Source of the DNA: Verrucomicrobiota bacterium | GTDB lineage: Bacteria > Verrucomicrobiota > Verrucomicrobiia > Opitutales > UBA2995 | Length of the DNA stretch: 6,307 bases | Direction of reading: 5' to 3' | Assembly: GCA_027297085.1 (NCBI GenBank) | Contig: JAPUIL010000782.1 | Span: forward strand, 1 to 6,307 | Shown here: positions 1 through 5,057 of the stretch, piece after piece | Layout of the letters: the number at the start of each line of letters is the position of its first letter | How positions within the stretch are numbered: position 1 is the stretch's first letter | The notes under the pieces: generated by a model | What the model was told of the DNA's origin: nothing | Database searches by the model: none | The model's input: only the letters and a program-made list of their open reading frames with translations | Translations under genes and position numbers: made by a program

Positions 1-41
1 TACGAGAGTGAATAGCATCTTGGCATGCCCTGTGCTCTGTA

Positions 42-779
42 ATGAGCATGAACATAGGACTCCATACAGGTGCGAATCACCTGGCTATACTGGAAAACTG
101 GCAGGCAATGATTTCCAACAATCTTGCCAATGCCTCTACTCCGGGATTTCAAAAGAGCGCTTTTGAAATAAGCTTGTCGGTTCCGGAGTCGTCCGGCGCA
201 GCGGATCCGAATCAGCTGATACCCCAGCTGGTAGGAAGAACTCAACGGGTATTCTCCGATGGTCAAGTCCGGATCACAGGTAATCCGTTGGACTTGGCGA
301 TCCAGGGTGGAGGTTTTTTTGCCCTCAATGGTGAAAACGGCGAACGGATGTTCACCAAAGACGGCGAATTTCACCTCAACGGCGAAGGTATGCTGGTAAA
401 TAAAGCGGGCTACCCGGTTCAAGCGGACGGGGATGTGCTCACGATAGACCTTCAGGAAGGACCGATCACCATCACCAGGGATGGATCCGTTAATCAGAAG
501 GGCCAGGATGTTGGGCGTTTATCTATTTATGACTTTGCTAATCCAGAGGCGCTTGATCAAGGCAATGGCAGCTACTTTTTCGATCGAGATGGCTTGGCCG
601 GAGTAGCTGAAGTGGAATTTCCAATCGTTAATCAAGGACAGTTGATGGGAAGCTCCGTTGCCTCACTGACCGAGATGGTATCGATGATTCAAGTTTCCCG
701 CGCCTACGAAATCACCCAAAAACTGATCCAGGAAAGTGACGAACGCGCCGGAAAGGCGATCCAGACGTTTTCCGTTTAA
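42..779 (+). CDS. flgF: Flagellar proximal rod protein FlgF
   Basis: A 245-residue rod protein of the FlgF/FlgG/FlgE axial family, close to the usual FlgF length of about 250. It is exported by the flagellar type III apparatus and, as FlgF, would form part of the proximal rod. The N-terminal rod motif SNNLANASTPGFQK lies at residues 25-38. The central segment with DLAIQGGGFFAL (84-94) and FTKDGEF (104-110) is the family's typical D1 region. The C-terminal helix carries TEMVSMIQVSRAYE (210-223), the partner of the N-terminal helix. It has no cleavable signal peptide and no cysteine, as expected for an axial protein. FlgF rather than FlgG is called because it lies directly before a better FlgG match and lacks the FlgG-specific segment after the N-terminal helix. 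The start is uncertain: ATG at 42 and in-frame ATG at 48 (residue 3) are equally plausible, neither has a Shine-Dalgarno site, and an in-frame stop at 9-11 bounds the frame. The 41 bases upstream show no clear promoter. Confidence 0.93.
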   Translation: MSMNIGLHTGANHLAILENWQAMISNNLANASTPGFQKSAFEISLSVPESSGAADPNQLIPQLVGRTQRVFSDGQVRITGNPLDLAIQGGGFFALNGENGERMFTKDGEFHLNGEGMLVNKAGYPVQADGDVLTIDLQEGPITITRDGSVNQKGQDVGRLSIYDFANPEALDQGNGSYFFDRDGLAGVAEVEFPIVNQGQLMGSSVASLTEMVSMIQVSRAYEITQKLIQESDERAGKAIQTFSV

Positions 780-799
780 ATTTTAAATACTACACCATC

Positions 800-1582
800 A
801 TGAATCTTTCACTTTATACTTCGGCGACCGGCATGGAGGCTCAGCAATTGCAGCTGAACACCATTGCCAACAATCTGGCCAACGCCAATACGATTGGATA
901 TAAACGGGCCAAAATCGAGTTTCAGGATATGCTCTACCAGCGTGGCCGTGAAGCCGGTGCGGTCTCAGGCGACGGCAACGAACTGCCGACCAATATCGAA
1001 ATGGGCAACGGCACCCAGGTCGTTTCGACGGCCCGTGTATTTACTCAAGGTAGCTTGCGCGAAACGGGCGCTCGACTGGATTTGGCCATCGACGGGCCAG
1101 GATTTTTTGAAGTGGAACTCCCCGATGGAGAGTCCGGCTATACCCGTGACGGCGCACTGAAAGTTGCATCCGATGGACGCATCACCACCAGCAACGGCTA
1201 CCCTGTTCTCAGTAATTTTCAGGCGCTTCCGGACGGTGTCGAATCTATTTCAATCACCCCGACCGGAGATGTCACCGTGCGTAGCGCCCAGAGTGTGCAG
1301 ACCTTTCGCATACAATTGGTACGTTTCAACAATCCGGCGGGTCTGCGCAGTATTGGCGGCAATATGTATGTGGAAACCACCGGCAGTGGGGAGGCCCAAA
1401 TCGGTAACCCTGCTGAAAACGGCTATGGCCGTATTCTGCAGGGCTATGTTGAAAGCTCGAACGTCAACATAGTGGAGGAGATGGTCAACATGATCACCGC
1501 TCAGCGTGCTTACGAAATCAATTCCAAGGCGATCCAATCCTCCGACGAAATGCTCCAAGTCGTTGGTCAATTGAAACGATAA
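800..1582 (+). CDS. flgG: Flagellar distal rod protein FlgG
   Basis: A 260-residue protein, the same length as enterobacterial FlgG, forming the distal rod that passes through the P- and L-rings and joins the hook. The motif ANNLANANTIGYKR is at residues 23-36. It is followed by the FlgG-type segment starting YQRGREAGAVSG (46-57) and ending near LPTNIEMGNG (62-71); this stretch is known in FlgG to distinguish the straight rod from the curved hook. The D1 core shows DLAIDGPGFFEV (about 94-105) and YTRDGAL. The C-terminal helix from residue 220 includes EEMVNMITAQRAYEINSKAI, an almost canonical FlgG ending. It has no signal peptide and no cysteine, fitting type III export. The gene starts 20 bases after flgF behind an A/T-rich leader without a Shine-Dalgarno site, and its TAA stop is one base from the flgA start, suggesting translational coupling. 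Identity is very secure. Confidence 0.97.
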   Translation: MNLSLYTSATGMEAQQLQLNTIANNLANANTIGYKRAKIEFQDMLYQRGREAGAVSGDGNELPTNIEMGNGTQVVSTARVFTQGSLRETGARLDLAIDGPGFFEVELPDGESGYTRDGALKVASDGRITTSNGYPVLSNFQALPDGVESISITPTGDVTVRSAQSVQTFRIQLVRFNNPAGLRSIGGNMYVETTGSGEAQIGNPAENGYGRILQGYVESSNVNIVEEMVNMITAQRAYEINSKAIQSSDEMLQVVGQLKR

Positions 1583-1583
1583 A

Positions 1584-2432
1584 ATGAATCGTCTGTTAGC
1601 AATTTTACTCAAGCTCACTCTGGCGGCGGCGTTGCTACTCCCTTTGGGGAGTGCACGCCTGTCCGCTAGAAAATCCGTGGGCGCCACTATTTCTTTGGAT
1701 CAGCTTCTTCGTCCCATTCAGATTCCTGCCAAGGGCGTTCTAGTGAAAGATGAGAAATCTGCTGTTGCTGAGAAGCCAGAGCAGCCTTCTCATATTCGTA
1801 TATTCGAGGATAAAATATTGTCCCGCCTGGCTGAGGATATCAGCGGCGATCTGGAAGAGGGCGACAAGCTGGAACTGACCTGCAAAGCGGATTTAAGACC
1901 CATCAAGATTCCCAGCGATGCAGAATGGGTCGTTTATACAGAGGATCGTTTTAGTCCGGATACACGGGGTAACTGGTTTCCCTTGGTGGTGCTGGAAGTG
2001 AATGGTGAGTTCCAAGAGTCCTGGAGGCTTCCGTTGAAGGTCGCCTTGTTCAGGACAGTGCATATGGCCGCGTACCGCCTGGCCCGTGGCGATTCGCCAA
2101 AATCTCCGGCTATTAAACCAGTTGTTTGCAATATTTACCAGCATCGTGGAAGACCCATCTCCGCGACAATTGATCTGAGTGAATACGAACTGGTCCAGCC
2201 GGTGGCCGAAGGGCGCTTTATATCCTGGAACGATGTTACCCGGCGGCCGGATGTTCGCCGTGGCGATATGGTAGATGCTGTTTTGAAGAAAGGCAGTCTT
2301 TCCATTAGCATCGTGGCTCAAAGCCTGGACAACGGTGTGGTTGGGCAAACCATTTCCCTGCGGAATATTCGCAGCCGGCAGGAATTTTCCGGAGTCGTTT
2401 CCGGAATCAAACGCGTTGAGGTAATCAACTAA
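1584..2432 (+). CDS. flgA: P-ring assembly chaperone FlgA (SAF domain)
   Basis: FlgA is a periplasmic chaperone that helps FlgI polymerise into the P-ring. This 282-residue protein begins with a Sec signal peptide (basic MNR, then a hydrophobic stretch to about residue 22, small residues GSA at 22-24). The best match to the family is the C-terminal SAF region: RPDVRRGDMVDAVLKKGSLS (221-240), then SLDNGVVGQTISLRNIRSR (247-265) and a final GVVSGIKRVEV (270-280), which follow the usual lV-RGd-V, G-GqtI-vrN--S and G-V pattern. Upstream, YRLARGD (164-170) and CNIYQHRGRPIS (182-193) fit the earlier FlgA core. It is longer than enterobacterial FlgA (about 219), mainly from an extra charged N-terminal stretch at about 28-90. 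A short peptide, RPI[QK]IP, occurs twice (43-48 and 105-110). Cys100 and Cys182 could pair. It starts one base after the flgG stop and precedes flgH and flgI, its expected partners. Divergent N-terminal half, secure C-terminal half. Confidence 0.92.
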   Translation: MNRLLAILLKLTLAAALLLPLGSARLSARKSVGATISLDQLLRPIQIPAKGVLVKDEKSAVAEKPEQPSHIRIFEDKILSRLAEDISGDLEEGDKLELTCKADLRPIKIPSDAEWVVYTEDRFSPDTRGNWFPLVVLEVNGEFQESWRLPLKVALFRTVHMAAYRLARGDSPKSPAIKPVVCNIYQHRGRPISATIDLSEYELVQPVAEGRFISWNDVTRRPDVRRGDMVDAVLKKGSLSISIVAQSLDNGVVGQTISLRNIRSRQEFSGVVSGIKRVEVIN

Positions 2433-2447
2433 CTAACTTTCTAATTT

Positions 2448-3077
2448 ATGTATTATTCATTCGAAAAAACTCTTAACGGAGCATTGTATTGCACGTTGTT
2501 GCTACTGGTTCCTGCTTCGTCCGTAGCGGAATCCATCTGGACTGATAACGGGATGGGCGCAAAGATGTTCACTGACCGCAGGGCGATGGCCGTAGGGGAC
2601 ATCGTTACAGTAATTATTCTGGAAAGGGCCAGCGTTTCCGCATCCAAGAAGAGCACTACGGACAAATCCACCTCGGTTCAGGATCAGTTCAATAAAATTC
2701 TTTTTTCCTCAATGCCTATCTTCGAAAAAGACGGTGAACTGCCCGGCCTGGACTGGGGTTCATCCAGTACCTTTTCAGGAGGGGGAACCATCAGCGATCA
2801 GCAATCCGCGCAGACCCGTCTTTCGGCCGTGGTTATTGACCGCCAGCCAAATGGAAATCTGGTCATTGAGGGTATCCGCAAGACCGTGCTCGGTGATGAA
2901 AAGAACTACGTCATCCTGCGTGGACTGATTCGTCCGACAGATATTCAAGCCGACAATACCATTTTATCCTCCCGCATAGCGGATGCTGAATTAGAGATGA
3001 TTGCCGAAGGTTCTTTGACCGAGGCTCAACGTAGAGGCTGGCTCAGCCGGCTGCATAGTTGGATCAACCCTTTTTAA
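2448..3077 (+). CDS. flgH: Flagellar L-ring protein FlgH, apparently not a lipoprotein
   Basis: FlgH forms the outer-membrane L-ring, the bushing around the distal rod. The 209-residue sequence shows the family pattern in order: SIWTDNGMGAKMFTDRRAMA (29-48), VGDIVTVIILE (49-59) and SASKKST, a flexible middle, STFSGGGTISDQQ (107-119), PNGNLVIEGIRKTV (134-147), LRGLIRPTDIQADNTILSS (157-175), IADAELEM (177-184) and the ending EAQRRGWLSRLHSWINPF (192-209). The N terminus has a Sec signal with hydrophobic core at about 12-22 and a good signal peptidase I site after SSVA (residue 27). The only cysteine, Cys15, lies inside the hydrophobic core preceded by ALY, which is not a lipobox. An in-frame TAA at 2442-2444, just before the ATG, excludes an upstream start. 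Enterobacterial FlgH is a lipoprotein, so the lack of an acylation site is a real difference. No Shine-Dalgarno site; the 15-base gap after flgA contains part of a triple AACT repeat. Confidence 0.96.
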   Translation: MYYSFEKTLNGALYCTLLLLVPASSVAESIWTDNGMGAKMFTDRRAMAVGDIVTVIILERASVSASKKSTTDKSTSVQDQFNKILFSSMPIFEKDGELPGLDWGSSSTFSGGGTISDQQSAQTRLSAVVIDRQPNGNLVIEGIRKTVLGDEKNYVILRGLIRPTDIQADNTILSSRIADAELEMIAEGSLTEAQRRGWLSRLHSWINPF

Positions 3078-3087
3078 TGTTCTACCC

Positions 3088-4185
3088 ATGCGGAATTTCT
3101 CAAATATTCTACTTGTTTTAAGCTGCCTGGCCGGAGTCTTAACTTCTGCCACCGCATCCCGAATCAAGGATTTGACCACGATTCAAGGCCAGCGAGATAA
3201 TCAACTGGTTGGTTATGGCCTCGTGGTAGGTCTTGCTGGAGACGGGGATAGCCAGCAGGCGGACTACACGGTCCGTACTATTGCCAATATGTTGCAACGT
3301 TTTGGCGTCAATCTTCCCGCCGATGACCTTCGCTCAAAAAACGTGGCAGCGGTTATGGTGACAGCGGACATTTCCGCCTTCGGCAAACCCGGATCGCGAC
3401 TGGATGTAGTCGTTTCTTCTATTGGGGATGCGGATAGTCTTACCGGAGGTGTGTTATTGCAGACACCGCTGCTGGGTGCGGACGATGAAGTTTATGCGGT
3501 TGCTCAGGGATCCGTATTGGTGGGTGGTTTTTCGGTGGGTGGTGCAGATGCCTCTATTCAAAAAAATCATCCAACCGTTGGTAAAATTCCCGGTGGAGCA
3601 ATTATTGAACGCGAGATTCATACCCAGGTTATACAAGATGGGGGACTGGTCTTTCTTCTGCGTGATCCCGACTATGCTTCCGCGGTCCTGATGGCTGAAA
3701 CGATCAATCGTTTTTTCCCAAACTCCGCCAGAGCCTTATCACCCCAGAGTGTCGGCGTCCATATACCGGAAGAATTCTCCGGCTCAGAGACGACTTTTAT
3801 CGCCTCCGTTGAAGCCGTTCGCGTGCAACCCGATGTGGCCGCCCGAGTGGTCATGAACGAGCGCACCGGTACTATTGTTGCTACCGCCGACGTGCGACTT
3901 TCAGAAGTAGCGGTGAGTCATGGCAACATTACCGTTTTAATTGCACGATCTCCGGTAATCAGCCAACCGGGCGCCTTGTCAAGTGGCGAAACGGTTGTCC
4001 AATCCGTGACCGACATTGAAGTCATTCAAAGTCAGGGAGGTTTTTCACGCCTCGCACCTGCGCCCACCCTGAGACAGTTGACAGATTCGCTCAACATACT
4101 CGGCGTGAGCCCGCGCGACATGATGAGCATCCTGCAATCCCTTAAAACAGCAGGCGCCTTGCATGCTGAATTGATCATCGAATAA
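3088..4185 (+). CDS. flgI: Flagellar P-ring protein FlgI
   Basis: FlgI forms the P-ring around the rod in the periplasm at the peptidoglycan layer. At 365 residues it matches the usual precursor length. A Sec signal peptide covers residues 1-23 (hydrophobic 7-18, cleavage predicted after ATA at 21-23). The mature protein opens with SRIKDLTTIQGQRDNQLVGY (24-43), followed by GLVVGLAGDGD (44-54), which is very typical. Further family signatures are KNVAAVMVTADISAF (84-98), PGSRLDVVVSSIGDADSLTG (101-120), GGVLLQTPLLGADDEVYAVA (120-139), NERTGTIVATADVRLSEVAV, followed by SHGNITV, and the ending LKTAGALHAELIIE. The mature chain contains no cysteine, unlike E. coli FlgI, which forms an internal disulfide. 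The gene starts 10 bases after flgH and ends 5 bases before the flgJ-like gene. Its chaperone FlgA is encoded two genes upstream. No Shine-Dalgarno site precedes the ATG. No truncation or frameshift. Confidence 0.97.
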   Translation: MRNFSNILLVLSCLAGVLTSATASRIKDLTTIQGQRDNQLVGYGLVVGLAGDGDSQQADYTVRTIANMLQRFGVNLPADDLRSKNVAAVMVTADISAFGKPGSRLDVVVSSIGDADSLTGGVLLQTPLLGADDEVYAVAQGSVLVGGFSVGGADASIQKNHPTVGKIPGGAIIEREIHTQVIQDGGLVFLLRDPDYASAVLMAETINRFFPNSARALSPQSVGVHIPEEFSGSETTFIASVEAVRVQPDVAARVVMNERTGTIVATADVRLSEVAVSHGNITVLIARSPVISQPGALSSGETVVQSVTDIEVIQSQGGFSRLAPAPTLRQLTDSLNILGVSPRDMMSILQSLKTAGALHAELIIE

Positions 4186-4190
4186 GTATC

Positions 4191-4523
4191 ATGGAAGTTT
4201 CGGATATAGTATCTGCCTTGACCCCGCTCCAACCGGTCGAAACGACCGGGAAAGTTGCCAATGCGGAGGAATTAAAAATCGCGGCCCAGAAATTTGAAGC
4301 CGTCCTGTTGCGACAGTTTCTTGGCCAGGCGCTCAAACCATTATTACACAACTCTCCCGGCAGCAATGCGTCCGGCGCACACATTTATCAATACATGCTG
4401 ACCGATACGCTCGCCACCCAGCTCTCCACCGCGGAAACGTTTGGATTATCCACGCTTCTTCAAATGCAGCTCTCGGGGGAGGTCGCTACGGAAAAGGCAA
4501 GCAAGGAAAGCCCCAAAAAATAA
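4191..4523 (+). CDS. flgJ: Single-domain FlgJ: rod-binding protein without hydrolase domain
   Basis: A 110-residue protein corresponding to the N-terminal rod-binding domain of FlgJ, which caps or scaffolds rod assembly in the periplasm. The diagnostic stretch is LKIAAQKFEAVLLRQFLGQA (28-47), the usual K-A--FEa--lrq-l motif. It is followed after a Gly/Ser/Asn-rich loop (54-63) by HIYQYMLTDTLATQLSTAE (64-82) and FGLSTLLQMQLSG (84-96). A Lys/Glu/Ser-rich tail (101-110) ends the protein. The C-terminal glucosaminidase domain of E. coli FlgJ (about 313 residues in total) is absent: the frame stops at 4521-4523 and flgN begins 7 bases later, so this is a genuine short form, a type common outside gammaproteobacteria. 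It has no signal peptide, consistent with export by the flagellar apparatus. It starts 5 bases after flgI with no Shine-Dalgarno site. Codons 15-20 contain a perfect inverted repeat. Some annotations would name it only 'rod-binding protein'. Confidence 0.9.
   Translation: MEVSDIVSALTPLQPVETTGKVANAEELKIAAQKFEAVLLRQFLGQALKPLLHNSPGSNASGAHIYQYMLTDTLATQLSTAETFGLSTLLQMQLSGEVATEKASKESPKK
4233..4249. repeat. Perfect 7-bp inverted repeat early in flgJ
   Basis: CCGGTCG, a three-base AAA spacer, then CGACCGG: a perfect GC-rich stem with a tight loop, 42 bases after the flgJ start and spanning codons 15-20. It is not followed by a T-run, so it is not an intrinsic terminator. It could form an mRNA hairpin affecting flgJ translation or transcript stability, or it may be chance. 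The repeat itself is directly visible; any function is speculative. Confidence 0.4.
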
Positions 4524-4530
4524 TATTTAT

Positions 4531-5034
4531 ATGAATACATCTTCAGACACATCCCATTTGATCGAAGCACTCAGAACCGAATTGGAAGCATACGGAACCT
4601 TGTTTCGACTTCTCGAGGACCAGCGAGCAGCTTTACTGAACCAAAACGCAGACGAGATCGTTGAGGTAAGCTCGAGTATCGACAGCCACGCGAGTTTGCT
4701 CAACAACCTGCGGAAAGAACGCGAAGACCAGGTCGCGGATTCGCCCCTGTGGGGCGGCGATGGTTCTCGCTCGCTTGGCCAATTCATCGCCCAGCTCAAA
4801 CATGAATCAAAACCCCTTCTGGAAGAATTGTTTGGTGAGATCACTCGTTTAATTCGAGAGAGCAAACGGGAACTTGAGCGCAATCAAATGCTCTACCGCC
4901 GTGCGTGGGACCTGGGGCAGGAACTGTTACGCTCCATTAATCCCCAGGCAGATTTTTCTGAGACCTACAAGAGAGACGGTTACTCTCGTCATGCGAGTGC
5001 CATTCAACGAACAGGCTATGTAAAAATGGCCTAG
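4531..5034 (+). CDS. flgN: Flagellar export chaperone FlgN
   Basis: FlgN is a cytoplasmic chaperone that binds the C termini of FlgK and FlgL and delivers them to the flagellar export gate. This 167-residue protein is almost entirely helical and charged. The family pattern is visible in IEALRTELEAYGTLFRLLED (11-30), then QRAALLNQNADEIVEVSSSI (31-50), SLLNNLRKERED (55-66), and a long second helical region with LLEELFGEITRLIRESKREL (96-115) followed by ERNQMLYRRAWDLGQELLRS (116-135). The short ending with ETYKRDGY (144-151) also fits FlgN. It is somewhat longer than E. coli FlgN (about 138). The open frame extends upstream to a TTG at 4441 inside flgJ, but that would overlap flgJ by 83 bases and add a basic non-FlgN sequence. 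The ATG at 4531, 7 bases after the flgJ stop and behind an A/T-rich leader, is therefore chosen. Adjacency to flgK, its client, supports the call. Sequence conservation in this family is low. Confidence 0.88.
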   Translation: MNTSSDTSHLIEALRTELEAYGTLFRLLEDQRAALLNQNADEIVEVSSSIDSHASLLNNLRKEREDQVADSPLWGGDGSRSLGQFIAQLKHESKPLLEELFGEITRLIRESKRELERNQMLYRRAWDLGQELLRSINPQADFSETYKRDGYSRHASAIQRTGYVKMA

Positions 5035-5057
5035 TATTGGAATCCTGAATACTTATT

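Noticed and set aside
1..15. Possible 3' end of an upstream gene (frame 1 reads YES-E then TAG at 13-15).
   Set aside because: Only four codons are visible, and frame 2 is also open through this stretch, so neither the frame nor the identity can be supported.
1250..1687. 145-residue open frame on the minus strand opposite flgG/flgA.
   Set aside because: It lies antisense to two well-supported flagellar genes and has no recognisable family or ribosome site. It looks like a shadow frame.
1893..2348. 151-residue open frame on the minus strand opposite flgA.
   Set aside because: It is entirely antisense to flgA, and its composition (many His/Gln/Asn, no motif) looks like a coding shadow.
2427..2438. 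Triple AACT repeat across the flgA stop codon.
   Set aside because: Twelve bases of simple repeat in a short A/T-rich junction; no evidence of function beyond supplying stop codons.
4441..4530. N-terminal extension of flgN from TTG at 4441.
   Set aside because: It would overlap flgJ by 83 bases and add a basic Arg/Lys-rich stretch unlike FlgN. ATG 4531 directly after the flgJ stop is the natural start.
4971..4987. GAGAG/CTCTC inverted repeat near the end of flgN.
   Set aside because: It has only five base pairs with a seven-base loop and no T-run, as expected by chance.
5018..5057. Possible sigma-28 promoter before flgK (TAAAAATG near 5021).
   Set aside because: There is no GCCGATAA-like element at the right spacing, so the resemblance is only the A-rich half.
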